This document shows, one piece after another, positions 44,862 through 54,528 of a DNA stretch of 64,000 nucleotides. Both the position numbers and the translations under genes were made by a program. Within the stretch, counting starts at the first letter, position 1. Each line of letters starts with the position of its first letter. Where the stretch lies: the NCBI GenBank assembly GCA_963811825.1, contig CAWESS010000018.1, positions 62,001 through 126,000 of the forward strand. The letters are read 5' to 3'. The notes under the pieces were generated by a model. The model made no database searches. It was not told the origin of the DNA and was given only the letters and a program-made list of their open reading frames with translations. The stretch is from Fodinibacter sp963811825 (GTDB lineage: Bacteria; Actinomycetota; Actinomycetes; Actinomycetales; Dermatophilaceae).

Positions 44862-44938
44862 TGACCACCGCCCGGATGCCGGCCGCCCACCCGTCGCCGT
44901 CCACCGCACCCACCGCTCACACCCCCAAGGAGGGCTGA
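44861..44938 (+). CDS. Possible 25-residue coupling ORF between nuoA and nuoB
   Basis: ATG44861 overlaps the nuoA stop (TGATG), and the TGA at 44936-44938 overlaps the nuoB start in the same way. The 25 codons encode MTTARMPAAHPSPSTAPTAH plus TPKEG, a Pro/Ala/Thr-rich peptide without a helix or signal. AAGGAGG within its last codons serves nuoB. Either a small protein or a device that keeps ribosomes moving from nuoA to nuoB; chance is possible at this length. Confidence 0.4.
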   Translation: MTTARMPAAHPSPSTAPTAHTPKEG

Positions 44939-45538
44939 TGGGACTCGAGGAGAAGCTGCCCGCAGGTTTTGTGCTGACCACGCTCGAAAACGTCGTCGGC
45001 TACATGCGCAAGGCCTCGATCTGGCCCGCGACCTTCGGCCTGGCCTGCTGCGCGATCGAGATGATGGCCGTCGGCACCCCCGACTACGACATCGCCCGGT
45101 TCGGCATGGAGCGGTTCTCCGCCACGCCGCGCCAGGCCGACCTGATGATCGTCGCCGGCCGGGTCTCCCAGAAGATGGCCCCCGTCGTGCGTCAGGTCTA
45201 CGACCAGATGCCCAACCCCAAGTGGGTCATCTCGATGGGCGTGTGCGCCAGCTCGGGCGGCATGTTCAACAACTACGCGATCGTGCAGGGTGTCGACCAC
45301 ATCATCCCGGTCGACATCTACCTGCCCGGGCTGTCCGCCGCGGCCGGAGATGCTGCTCAACGCGATCATCGAGCTGCACGCCCAGATCCAGGGCAGCAAG
45401 CTCGGCGTCAACCGCATCGCCGCCGCCCGCGCCGCCGAGGCCGCGGCGCTCGCCGCGACCCCCACCTCGCTCATGGCCCCGACGCACGACCACATGGCCC
45501 ACCTCGTGGCACCGAGCGGGAAGAACCTCCTGGCATGA
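44938..45538 (+). CDS. nuoB: NADH-quinone oxidoreductase subunit B, frameshifted
   Basis: Carries the N2 [4Fe-4S] cluster that reduces quinone. FGLACCAIEMMAVGTPDYDI gives the tandem cysteines and WVISMGVCASSGGMFNNYAI the third. At GGG 45328-45330 the frame slips; deleting one G restores YLPGCPPRPEMLLNAIIELH with the fourth cysteine. It continues to PSGKNLLA and the stop overlapping nuoC. Corrected length is 199 residues. As read, N2 could not form, so the insertion is almost surely an error. Confidence 0.93.
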
Positions 45539-46314
45539 GCGACGACCAGACCACGGATGCCGCCGTGGACGGGACCCTCGACGAGGCCACCGAGCTGCAC
45601 ACCGCCAACATCGCCTCGTGGCAGGAGATCTCCGACGAGGAGCGGGAGCCGGTCAAGGTCGGCGAGCGCCACGGCATGTTCGGTGCCACGAGCGGCCAGG
45701 ACACGTCCGGCTACGGCGGGCTCGTCACCCCGACCCTGCTGCCCGGGGCCACCCCCCGCCCCTACGGCTCCTACTTCGACGAGCTCGCCGACCACCTCGG
45801 CACCGCGCTGACGAACGGTGGCGGCCCCGGCTACCACGACGCGATCGAGCGGGTGGTCGTCGACCGCGGCGAGCTGACCCTGTTCGTCGCCCGCGAGCAC
45901 CTCCTCACCGTCGCCCGCACGATGCGCGACGCCCCCGAGCTGCGGTTCGAGATGTGCATGGGCGTCTCCGGTGTGCACTACCCGGACGAGGAGGGTCGCG
46001 AGCTGCACGCGGTCTACCCGCTGCTCTCGATCACCCACGCCAGCCGGCGCGTGCGCCTCGAGGTCACCGCCCCCGACAGCGACCCGCACATCCCGTCGGT
46101 CATCTCGGTCTACCCGGGCAACGACTGGCACGAGCGCGAGACCTGGGACATGTTCGGCATCGTCTTCGACGGACACCCGGCCCTGACCCGCATCCTCATG
46201 CCCGACGACTGGCCGGGCCACCCGCAGCGCAAGGACTACCCGCTCGGCGGCATCCCCGTCGAGTACAAGGGCGGCACCGTTCCGCCGCCGGACCAGCGGA
46301 GGGCGTTCAACTGA
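45535..46314 (+). CDS. nuoC: NADH-quinone oxidoreductase subunit C
   Basis: 259-residue peripheral-arm subunit. An acidic N-terminal extension (DDQTTDAAVDGTLDEATELH) precedes the 30-kDa-subunit fold. That fold has ELRFEMCMGVSGVHYPDEEG, YPLLSITHASRRVRLEVTAP, and the signature WHERETWDMFGIVFDGHPAL, RILMPDDWPGHPQRKDYPLG. It helps hold NuoB and NuoD near the quinone site. Overlaps by ATGA at both ends. Confidence 0.94.
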   Translation: MSDDQTTDAAVDGTLDEATELHTANIASWQEISDEEREPVKVGERHGMFGATSGQDTSGYGGLVTPTLLPGATPRPYGSYFDELADHLGTALTNGGGPGYHDAIERVVVDRGELTLFVAREHLLTVARTMRDAPELRFEMCMGVSGVHYPDEEGRELHAVYPLLSITHASRRVRLEVTAPDSDPHIPSVISVYPGNDWHERETWDMFGIVFDGHPALTRILMPDDWPGHPQRKDYPLGGIPVEYKGGTVPPPDQRRAFN

Positions 46315-47708
46315 TGACGACCCACGACCACGACACCCAGATCTTCGAGGGCGAGACCGAGCAGGAGTCGTTCAGCGACGCCTACGGCTCCTCCGTCGAC
46401 GGCGACCTCGACGGCGTGCCCGTCTTCAACGTCTCCGGTGGCGACTGGAACGACCTCGTCGACGAGGCGACCGCCCTCCACGAGGAGCGCATCGTCGTCA
46501 ACATGGGGCCCCAGCACCCGTCGACGCACGGCGTGCTGCGCCTCATCCTCGAGCTCGACGGCGAGACGGTCACCGAGGCCCGCGCCGGCATCGGCTACCT
46601 CCACACCGGCATCGAGAAGAACATGGAGTTCCGCACCTGGGTGCAGGGCGTCACGTTCTGCACCCGGATGGACTACCTCACCCCGATGTTCCAGGAGGCG
46701 GCCTACTGCCTCTCCATCGAGAAGCTCCTCGGCATCACCGACCAGATCCCCGAGCGCGCCACCATCATCCGCGTGCTCATGATGGAGCTCACCCGCATCA
46801 ACTCCCACCTCGTGTGCCTCGGCACCGGCGGCATGGAGCTCGGTGCCACGACGGTCATGACCGTCGGTTTCCGCGAGCGCGAGCGCATCCTGCGCGTCTT
46901 CGAGGCGGTCACCGGCCTGCGCATGAACAACGCCTACGTCCGCCCCGGTGGCGTCGCCCAGGACCTCCCGCACGGCGCCGTCGACATGGTGCGCGAGGTC
47001 GTCGGCGAGCTGCGCCAGGGCCTGCACGAGCTCGAGCTGCTGCTCAACGAGAACCCGCTCCTCAAGGGCCGCACCGTCGGCATCGGCTACCTCGACCTCA
47101 CCGGCTGCGTGGCGCTCGGCATCACCGGGCCGGTGCTGCGCTCGACCGGGCTGCCGCACGACCTGCGCAAGTCCGCGCCCTACTGCGGGTACGAGACGTA
47201 CGACTTCGACGTCGTCACCCGCACCGGCTGCGACGCCTACGACCGCCTGCGCATCCGCATCGACGAGATGTACCAGTCGCTGAAGATCGTCGAGCAGACC
47301 CTCGACCGGCTCCAGCGCACCGAGGGCCAGCCGGTCATGATCCAGGACAAGAAGATCGCCTGGCCGGCCCAGCTCGCCATCGGCGGCGACGGCCAGGGCA
47401 ACAGCCTGGACCACATCCGCGAGATCATGGGCACCTCGATGGAGTCGCTCATCCACCACTTCAAGCTCGTCACCGAGGGCTTCCGGGTGCCACCCGGCCA
47501 GGCCTACGCCGCGGTCGAGTCACCCAAGGGCGAGCTCGGCTGCCACACCGTCTCCGACGGCGGCACCCGCCCCTACCGGGCCCACTTCCGCGACCCGAGC
47601 TTCAACAACCTGCAGGCCGTGGCCGCGATGTGCGAAGGCGCGCAGGTCGCCGACGTCATCGTCGCGGTGGCCTCCATCGACCCCGTCATGGGAGGTGTCG
47701 ACCGCTGA
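46314..47708 (+). CDS. nuoD: NADH-quinone oxidoreductase subunit D
   Basis: 464 residues; the 49-kDa subunit lining the quinone cavity with NuoB. It has an acidic N-terminal lead of about 55 residues. The core follows: IVVNMGPQHPSTHGVLRLIL, GYLHTGIEKNMEFRTW, YCLSIEKLLGITDQIPERAT, ELTRINSHLVCLGT and SPKGELGCHTVSDGG. The quinone-site His is in QHPSTHG and the Tyr (YCLSIEKLLG equivalent) is in place. ATG46314 overlaps the nuoC stop and the end overlaps nuoE. Confidence 0.95.
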   Translation: MTTHDHDTQIFEGETEQESFSDAYGSSVDGDLDGVPVFNVSGGDWNDLVDEATALHEERIVVNMGPQHPSTHGVLRLILELDGETVTEARAGIGYLHTGIEKNMEFRTWVQGVTFCTRMDYLTPMFQEAAYCLSIEKLLGITDQIPERATIIRVLMMELTRINSHLVCLGTGGMELGATTVMTVGFRERERILRVFEAVTGLRMNNAYVRPGGVAQDLPHGAVDMVREVVGELRQGLHELELLLNENPLLKGRTVGIGYLDLTGCVALGITGPVLRSTGLPHDLRKSAPYCGYETYDFDVVTRTGCDAYDRLRIRIDEMYQSLKIVEQTLDRLQRTEGQPVMIQDKKIAWPAQLAIGGDGQGNSLDHIREIMGTSMESLIHHFKLVTEGFRVPPGQAYAAVESPKGELGCHTVSDGGTRPYRAHFRDPSFNNLQAVAAMCEGAQVADVIVAVASIDPVMGGVDR

Positions 47709-48679
47709 TGGCCCACGACTTCGGCCTCCAGACCGCATCCGGTCACCTCACCGTCAGTGAGGACTCCAAGGCCCCCTACGCCCCGGACGTCGACGCGACG
47801 TTCCGCGCCGACGCCGCCGAGGTGATCGCCCGCTACCCCGAGAAGCGTTCGGCGCTGCTGCCGCTGCTGCACCTCGTGCAGTCGGTCGACGGCTACGTCA
47901 CCGGCCGCGGCATCGACCTGTGTGCCGAGCTGCTCGACCTCACCACCGCCGAGGTCTCGGGCGTCGCCACGTTCTACACGCAGTACAAGCGCCACCCGAA
48001 CGGCGAGTACACCGTGGGGGTCTGCACCAACACGCTGTGCGCCGTCATGGGCGGCGACGAGATCTGGGATGCCGTGTCGGGTCACCTCGGCGTGGGCCAC
48101 GACGAGACCACCGCCGACGGGAAGATCACCCTCGAGCGCGTCGAGTGCAACGCGGCCTGCGACTACGCCCCGGTCGTCATGGCGAACTGGGAGTTCTTCG
48201 ACAACCAGACGCCCGAGTCGACCATCGCGCTCGTCGACGACCTGACGGCCGGCAAGGACGTCGTGCCCACCCGTGGGCCGAGCTCGCTGTGCACGTTCAA
48301 GCAGGTCAGCCGGGTGCTCGCGGGCTTCCACGACGGCCTGGCCGACGAGGGCGTCGGCGCCGGCCCCGCCTCGCTCGCCGGTCTGCGGCTGGCGCACGAG
48401 CAGGGCTGGACCGCACCGGAGGGTGCGTCGGCGACGGCACCCGAGCCCACGGCATCCGAGCCGAGCCCCTCGGCCCCCGCGGGCGAGCCCGGCATGACCC
48501 CGGGTCGCACCGAGGTCACCCCGTCCAGCGACGACGCGGCCGCCACCAAGGTCGAGCCCGCCGCGACCCGTGACCCGGCCGACGAAGCGCCGGTCGAGGA
48601 CGAGACGAGGACCCGAACGACCGGACCCTCGAGTCCGAGTTCCTCGACCCCGAGCTCCAAGAAGAAGAAGGGTTCGTGA
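47708..48679 (+). CDS. nuoE: NADH-quinone oxidoreductase subunit E
   Basis: 323 residues; the N1a [2Fe-2S] subunit that pairs with NuoF. YPEKRSALLPLLHLVQSVDG starts the helical part. The cluster cysteines are in VGVCTNTLCAVMGG and VECNAACDYAPVVM. The last 100 residues form a Pro/Ala/Ser/Glu-rich tail ending KKKKGS. That tail is much longer than in E. coli NuoE but common in actinobacteria. The end overlaps nuoF (TGATG). Confidence 0.94.
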   Translation: MAHDFGLQTASGHLTVSEDSKAPYAPDVDATFRADAAEVIARYPEKRSALLPLLHLVQSVDGYVTGRGIDLCAELLDLTTAEVSGVATFYTQYKRHPNGEYTVGVCTNTLCAVMGGDEIWDAVSGHLGVGHDETTADGKITLERVECNAACDYAPVVMANWEFFDNQTPESTIALVDDLTAGKDVVPTRGPSSLCTFKQVSRVLAGFHDGLADEGVGAGPASLAGLRLAHEQGWTAPEGASATAPEPTASEPSPSAPAGEPGMTPGRTEVTPSSDDAAATKVEPAATRDPADEAPVEDETRTRTTGPSSPSSSTPSSKKKKGS

Positions 48680-50001
48680 TGGCCACCACGCTCACCCCGA
48701 TCCTCAGTGCGTTCTGGGACGACCCGAAGTCCTGGTCCCTGGACACCTACACGCGTCACAACGGGTACAAGGCGCTCGACAAGGCCCTCGCGATGGAGCC
48801 GGCCGCGATCATCGCCGCCGTCAAGGACTCCTCGCTGCGCGGTCGCGGCGGCGCCGGGTTCCCCACGGGCATGAAGTGGTCGTTCATGGCGCCCCCGGAC
48901 GGTGGGGCGCGTTACCTCGTCGTCAACGCCGACGAGTCCGAGCCGGGCACCTGCAAGGACATCCCGCTCATGATGGCCAACCCGCACGTGCTCATCGAGG
49001 GCGTCGCGATCAGCTCGTTCGCCATCGGCTGCGAGCACGCGTTCATCTACCTGCGCGGTGAGGTCGTGCACGTCTACCGCCGCCTGCTGCGCGCGGTGGA
49101 GGAGGCGTATGCCGCGGGCCACCTCGGCAAGGACGTCCACGGCACCGGCGTCAACCTCGACATCACCGTCCACGCGGGCGCGGGCGCCTACATCTGTGGC
49201 GAGGAGACCGCGCTCCTGGACAGCCTCGAGGGCCGGCGCGGCCAGCCGCGCAGCAAGCCGCCGTTCCCCGGCGCCGCGGGCCTGTACGCCCGACCCACCT
49301 CGGTCAACAACGTCGAGTCCATCGCCTCGGTCCCCGGCATCATCCTCGAGGGTGTCGACTGGTTCACCGGGATGGGCACCGAGAAGTCGACCGGCTTCGG
49401 CATCTTCAGCCTCTCCGGGCACGTGAAGACCCCCGGCCAGTACGAGGCACCGCTCGGCATCACGCTGCGCGAGCTGCTCGACATGGCCGGTGGCATGCGC
49501 GACCCCGACAAGGGCCTGAAGTTCTGGACCCCGGGCGGCAGCTCGACCCCGCTGTTCACCGCCGAGCACCTCGACGTGCCGCTCGACTTCGAGTCGGTCG
49601 GCGCGGCCGGTTCCATGCTCGGCACCCGCGCCCTGCAGATCTTCGACGAGACGGTGTGCGTCGTGCGCGCCGTCGACCGCTGGACCGACTTCTACAAGCA
49701 CGAGTCCTGCGGCAAGTGCACCCCGTGCCGTGAGGGCACGTGGTGGCTCAAGCAGATCACCGGACGCCTGGAGCGGGGCGAGGGCAGCGAGGAAGACCTC
49801 GACAAGCTGCTCGACATCTGCGACAACATCCTCGGCCGCAGCTTCTGCGCCCTCGGCGACGGTGCGACGAGCCCGGTCACGAGCTCGATCCAGTACTTCC
49901 GCGACGAGTACATCGCCCACCTCACCCACGGCGGTTGCCCGTTCGACCCGAAGGCGTCGACCCTGTTCGCCAAGGACGCAAAGGACAGCGTGAACGCATG
50001 A
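48679..50001 (+). CDS. nuoF: NADH-quinone oxidoreductase subunit F
   Basis: 440 residues; the NADH- and FMN-binding subunit with cluster N3. LRGRGGAGFPTGMKWSFMAP is the NADH/FMN glycine loop, YLVVNADESEPGTCKDIPLM and YICGEETALLDSLEGRRGQP complete the FMN pocket. ESCGKCTPCREGTWW with the later RSFCALGDGATSP supplies the four cysteines of N3. ATG48679; GTG48676 is in frame. ATGA overlap with nuoG. Confidence 0.95.
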   Translation: MATTLTPILSAFWDDPKSWSLDTYTRHNGYKALDKALAMEPAAIIAAVKDSSLRGRGGAGFPTGMKWSFMAPPDGGARYLVVNADESEPGTCKDIPLMMANPHVLIEGVAISSFAIGCEHAFIYLRGEVVHVYRRLLRAVEEAYAAGHLGKDVHGTGVNLDITVHAGAGAYICGEETALLDSLEGRRGQPRSKPPFPGAAGLYARPTSVNNVESIASVPGIILEGVDWFTGMGTEKSTGFGIFSLSGHVKTPGQYEAPLGITLRELLDMAGGMRDPDKGLKFWTPGGSSTPLFTAEHLDVPLDFESVGAAGSMLGTRALQIFDETVCVVRAVDRWTDFYKHESCGKCTPCREGTWWLKQITGRLERGEGSEEDLDKLLDICDNILGRSFCALGDGATSPVTSSIQYFRDEYIAHLTHGGCPFDPKASTLFAKDAKDSVNA

Positions 50002-52524
50002 CCACCACGCCCGCGACCAAGGCACCCGCGGCCGGTGCCCCAGCGGCGCCACCAGCGCCTGCTGCGCCCCCGGCGCCCGACCAGGTCACCCTGACCATCG
50101 ACGACCGCGAGGTCTCGGTCGCCAAGGGGACGCTCATCATCCGCGCGGCCGAGCAGGCCGGCATCGAGATCCCCCGCTTCTGCGACCACCCCGGACTCGA
50201 CCCGGTCGGCGCGTGCCGCCAGTGCCTCGTCGAGGTGTGGATGCCGGGTCGCCCCGGCCCCGACGGCACCCCCGGCGAGCCCACCCAGATGCAGGGCCCT
50301 CCGGGGCGGATGAAGCCGCAGGCCTCGTGCACGATGGCCGTCGCCCCCGGCATGGTCGTGAAGACCCAGTACACGTCCGAGGGTGCCGACAAGGCGCAGC
50401 AGGGCGTCATGGAGCTGCTGCTCATCAACCACCCGCTCGACTGCCCGGTGTGCGACAAGGGCGGCGAGTGCCCCCTGCAGAACCAGGCGATGAGCAACGG
50501 CCGCTCGACCTCGCGCTTCGAGGACATCAAGCGCACCTACCCCAAGCCGATCAAGATCTCCTCCCAGGTGCTGCTCGACCGCGAGCGCTGCGTCCTGTGC
50601 GCCCGCTGCACCCGGTTCTCCGACCAGATCGCCGGCGACCCGTTCATCGCGCTCGTCGAGCGCGGCGCACTGCAGCAGGTCGGCATCTACGAGGAGCAGC
50701 CCTTCGAGAGCTACTTCTCCGGCAACACCGTGCAGATCTGCCCGGTCGGCGCCCTCACCGGTGCGGCCTACCGCTTCCGCTCGCGCCCCTTCGACCTCGT
50801 GTCGACCCCGAGCGTGTGCGAGCACTGCGCGAGCGGCTGCTCGCAGCGCACCGACCACCGCCGCGGCTCCGTGCTGCGCCGGATGGCCCTCAACGAGCCG
50901 GCCGTCAACGAGGAGTGGAACTGCGACAAGGGCCGCTGGGCCTTCGCCTACACCACGGTCGGCGACCGGCTCCAGCTGCCGATGGTGCGCGGCGCCGACG
51001 GTGAGCTGAAGGTCGTGTCCTGGCGCGAGGCCCTCGAGGTGGCGGCCACGGGGCTGCGCGCCGCAGCGGCATCCGGCGTTCTCGTCGGTGGTCGGGTGAG
51101 CGCCGAGGACGCCTACGCGTACGGCAAGTTCGCCCGCACCGTGCTCGGCACGAACGACGTCGACTTCCGCGCCCGTCCGCACTCGGACGAGGAGGCCGAC
51201 TTCCTCGCCTCGCAGGTGGTCGCGACCTCACCTGACGGCGGCGCGGTGACCTACGCCGACCTCGAGGCCGCCAAGGCCGTCGTGCTCGTCGGGCTCGAGC
51301 CCGAGGACGAGAGCCCGATGGTCTTCCTCCGGCTGCGAAAGGCGTTCCGCAAGAACGCAACCGCCGTGTATGCCGTGGCACCGGTCGCGACGCGCGGCCT
51401 CGCGAAGGTGGGTGGCACGCTGATCCCCACCGCGCCCGGCACCGAGCCCGAGGTGCTCGCGGCACTGGCTGACGGGTCCGGCTCGGAGGTCGTCACGACC
51501 GCAGCGGCCGCCCTGCGCGAGAACGCCGTCATCCTCGTCGGCGAGCGACTGGCCACCGTGCCCGGGTGCGCTCAGCGCCGCCGTGTCGTTGGCGCAGGCG
51601 TCCGGCGCACGCCTGGCCTGGGTGCCCCGTCGAGCCGGTGAGCGCGGGGCCCTCGAGGCCGGCGCGCTGCCCACCCTGCTCCCCGGCGGCCGCCCGGCAT
51701 CCGACCCCGCGGCGCGCGCCCAGGTGGCGACCGCCTGGGGGGTGCAGTCCCTGCCCGAGGACGCCGGACGTGACACGGCCGGCATGCTCGCCGCCGCGGC
51801 CACCGGTGAGCTCGGGGCCCTGCTGGTCGGTGGCGTGGACCCGGCCGACCTCGGCCTGGCCGGGGCTGCCGAGGCCCTGGAGCGCGCCTTCGTCGTGTCG
51901 CTCGAGATCCGGCCGTCGGCCGTCACCGCCGTCGCCGACGTCGTGCTGCCCGTCGCGGCCCACGCCGAGAAGGGCGGCACGTTCGTCGACTGGGAGGGGC
52001 GCACGCGCCCGTTCGAGACGGCGATCGAGACCGGCTTCGACAGCGACTACCGCGTGCTCGACATGCTCGCGGACGAGCTGGGCGACTTCCTCGGCACCCG
52101 CACGCTGCGCGAGGTGCGCACCGAGATGGCCTCGCTCGGCGCCTGGGACGGCTCGCGAGCCGCGGCGCCGACGGTGGCCGCCGGAGACGTGCCGGTGCTC
52201 GAGCCGGGAACCCTCGTCCTCGCGACGTGGCGCCACCTGCTGGATGCCGGGTCGCTGCAGGACGGCGAGCCGTTCCTCGCGGGCACGGCCCCGAAGCCGC
52301 ACGCCCGGGTCTCGGCGTCGACGGCGCAGGCCCTCGGCCTCGTCGACGGCGACCACCTCACGGTGCGTGCCGGTGAGCGCACGGTGTCCGCCCCGGTGCT
52401 CGTCTCGGAGATGGCCGACCACGTCGTCTGGCTCCCGACCAACTCCGTCGGGTGCGACCTGCGAGACGCCCTGGAGGGCGCCCCCGGAGCCCTGGTGTCC
52501 GTCACGAAGGAGGATCGGTCGTGA
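49998..52524 (+). CDS. nuoG: NADH-quinone oxidoreductase subunit G, frameshifted
   Basis: About 841 residues after correction. N1b [2Fe-2S]: RFCDHPGLDPVGACRQCLVE and PQASCTMAV. N5 with His ligand: INHPLDCPVCDKGGECPLQN. N4: RERCVLCARCTRFSDQIAGD and VQICPVGALT. The N7 motif CEHCASGCSQRTD with NEEWNCDKGRW is also present, as in actinobacteria and Thermus. The molybdopterin-like domain breaks at GGG 51564-51566. Deleting one G gives LATVPGALSAAVSLAQASGA and runs to TKEDRS, overlapping nuoH. An Ala/Pro-rich N-terminal lead precedes the ferredoxin domain. Confidence 0.94.
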
Positions 52525-53918
52525 GCACCCTGCTCGCCCTGCCCGAGGTGGTCTCGGTCGCCTCGCTCGCGACCGCGAGCATCGACAACCCCAAGGCCGA
52601 CTTCAGCGACACCCCGTTCTGGCTGTCGGTCGTCAAGGCCCTGCTGATCTTCGTCTACCTGCTGCTCTCGACGCTGCTCGTCATCTGGTTCGAGCGCAGG
52701 GTCATCGGCCGGATGCAGCAGCGGCCCGGCCCCAACCGCAACGGCCCGTTCGGACTGCTGCAGACGCTCGCCGACGGCATGAAGGCCATGCTCAAGGAGG
52801 ACGTGCGACCCAAGGCCGCCGACGTCTTCGTCTTCACGCTCGCACCGCTCATCACCGCGACCATGTGCTTCGTGTCGTTCTCGATCATGCCGCTGGCCGG
52901 CGAGGTCTCGATGTTCGGCCACCAGACCCCGTTCCAGCTGACCGACACCTCCGTCGCCGTGCTCCTCGTGCTCGCGGTCGCCGGTGTCGGCATCTACGGC
53001 GTCGTGCTCGCCGGCTGGTCGTCGGGCTCGACCTACCCCCTCATGGGTGGGCTGCGCGCCACGGCCCAGATGATCTCCTACGAGATCGCCATGGGCCTCT
53101 CGCTCGTGGCCGTCTTCCTCTACGCCGGCTCGATGTCGACCTCGCAGATCGTCTCGGCCCAGTCCGACCTCTGGTTCGTCATCCCGGCCTTCTTCAGCTT
53201 CTTCGTCTTCGTCATCACCATGGTCGGTGAGACCAACCGGCTTCCCTTCGACCTCGCCGAGGGCGAGGGCGAGCTGACCGGTGGGTTCCACACCGAGTAC
53301 GGCTCGATGCGCTTCGCGATGTTCTTCCTCGGTGAGTACATCAACATGTTCACCGTCGCAGCGCTGGCGACGACGATGTTCCTCGGCGGTCCGTTGGCCC
53401 CTCCCGGCATCGCGGCCATCAACGACGGCATGTTCAACGAGGGCTGGTGGGGCCTGCTCTGGTTCACCGCCAAGCTGTGGATGTTCATGTTCTTCTTCGT
53501 CTGGCTGCGCGGGTCGCTGCCGCGCGTGCGCTACGACCAGTTCATGCGCTTCGGCTGGAAGTTCCTCATTCCCGCCACGCTCACCTGGGTGGTGCTCGTC
53601 GCGTTCTTCCGCGCGGGCCAGAACGGCTGGTTCGACCAGTGGTTCGGCAGCGTCGACTTCGCCGGTCGCCGCTTCCCGATGCTCTCGCTGGGCCTGGTCG
53701 GGCTCGTTGCCATCCTCGCCCTCGTGGGCGGGTGGCTCTGGGACCGCCGGGCCGAGGCCAAGGAGGCCTCGGCCCACCCGAGCGTCCCCGACGAGATCGA
53801 CCCGTACGCGGGTGGACACCCCGTGCCACCCCTGCCCGGGCAGCGGCTGCGCGAGCCGTCGCTCGCCGCCCCGTCGCTGACCTCGGACAGCGAGACCAAG
53901 GAGGCCGTTCGTGGCTGA
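52521..53918 (+). CDS. nuoH: NADH-quinone oxidoreductase subunit H
   Basis: 465-residue membrane subunit forming the quinone channel. VIWFERRVIGRMQQRPGPNR is the signature, followed by LADGMKAMLKED, a conserved amphipathic loop, RATAQMISYEIAMGLSLVAV and FVFVITMVGETNRLPFDLAE with GEGELTGGFHTEYGSMRFAM (glutamates of the quinone/proton path). About eight helices, then an extra hydrophilic C-terminal tail of about 50 residues usual in actinobacteria. GTG52521. Overlaps nuoI by eight bases. Confidence 0.95.
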   Translation: MSTLLALPEVVSVASLATASIDNPKADFSDTPFWLSVVKALLIFVYLLLSTLLVIWFERRVIGRMQQRPGPNRNGPFGLLQTLADGMKAMLKEDVRPKAADVFVFTLAPLITATMCFVSFSIMPLAGEVSMFGHQTPFQLTDTSVAVLLVLAVAGVGIYGVVLAGWSSGSTYPLMGGLRATAQMISYEIAMGLSLVAVFLYAGSMSTSQIVSAQSDLWFVIPAFFSFFVFVITMVGETNRLPFDLAEGEGELTGGFHTEYGSMRFAMFFLGEYINMFTVAALATTMFLGGPLAPPGIAAINDGMFNEGWWGLLWFTAKLWMFMFFFVWLRGSLPRVRYDQFMRFGWKFLIPATLTWVVLVAFFRAGQNGWFDQWFGSVDFAGRRFPMLSLGLVGLVAILALVGGWLWDRRAEAKEASAHPSVPDEIDPYAGGHPVPPLPGQRLREPSLAAPSLTSDSETKEAVRG

Positions 53919-54528
53919 CGAGCAGAAGAAGTCCGGCTTCTTCTCCGACCTGTTCGCCCCCGTGGGCGGATTCGGGGTCACCTTCTCGACGATGTTCCGC
54001 AAGGTCATCACCGAGGAGTACCCCGAGGAGAAGCGCCCGACCCAGCCGCGGTTCCACGGGCGCCACCAGCTCAACCGGCACCCCGACGGGCTCGAGAAGT
54101 GTGTCGGCTGCGAGCTGTGCGCCTGGGCGTGCCCCGCCGACGCGATCCTCGTCGAGGGCGCCGGCAACGACGACAGCGAGGGCGGTTCCGGTCGGTTCAG
54201 CCCCGGTGAGCGCTACGGCCGCGTCTACCAGATCAACTACCTGCGCTGCATCTTCTGCGGGCTGTGCATCGAGGCCTGCCCGACGCGCGCGCTGACGATG
54301 ACCAACGAGTACGAGCTGGCGGACAACAACCGTGCCGACCTGATCTTCACCAAGGACCAGCTCCTGGCCCCGGTGCAGCAGGGCATGCTCACGCCGCCCT
54401 TCCCCATGGCCCCGGGCATGGAGGAGCGGGACTACTACCTCGGGAAGGTGTCCGCGGCCACGGACTCGCAGCGCGAGTTCGTCGCGGAGCACACCCACTC
54501 CACCGATGACGCGGAGGTGACCTCGTGA
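53911..54528 (+). CDS. nuoI: NADH-quinone oxidoreductase subunit I
   Basis: 205-residue 8Fe ferredoxin-like subunit with clusters N6a and N6b between NuoG and NuoB. The two motifs are LEKCVGCELCAWACPADAIL and YLRCIFCGLCIEACPTRALT. The N-terminal FGVTFSTMFRKVITEEYPEE helix lies on the membrane arm. GTG53911 starts inside nuoH. Confidence 0.95.
   Translation: MADEQKKSGFFSDLFAPVGGFGVTFSTMFRKVITEEYPEEKRPTQPRFHGRHQLNRHPDGLEKCVGCELCAWACPADAILVEGAGNDDSEGGSGRFSPGERYGRVYQINYLRCIFCGLCIEACPTRALTMTNEYELADNNRADLIFTKDQLLAPVQQGMLTPPFPMAPGMEERDYYLGKVSAATDSQREFVAEHTHSTDDAEVTS

Noticed and set aside
48600..48680. A frame change at the C-terminus of nuoE, where an alternative frame reads DPNDRTLESEFLDPEL
   Set aside because: The in-frame KKKKGS ending stops exactly at the nuoF start (TGATG), as at other nuo junctions, so I kept it.
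45328..51566. Programmed +1 frameshifting in nuoB and nuoG
   Set aside because: The same type of break occurs in unrelated genes without a shared slippery element or stimulatory structure, and nuoB would lose a cluster ligand in the unshifted product.
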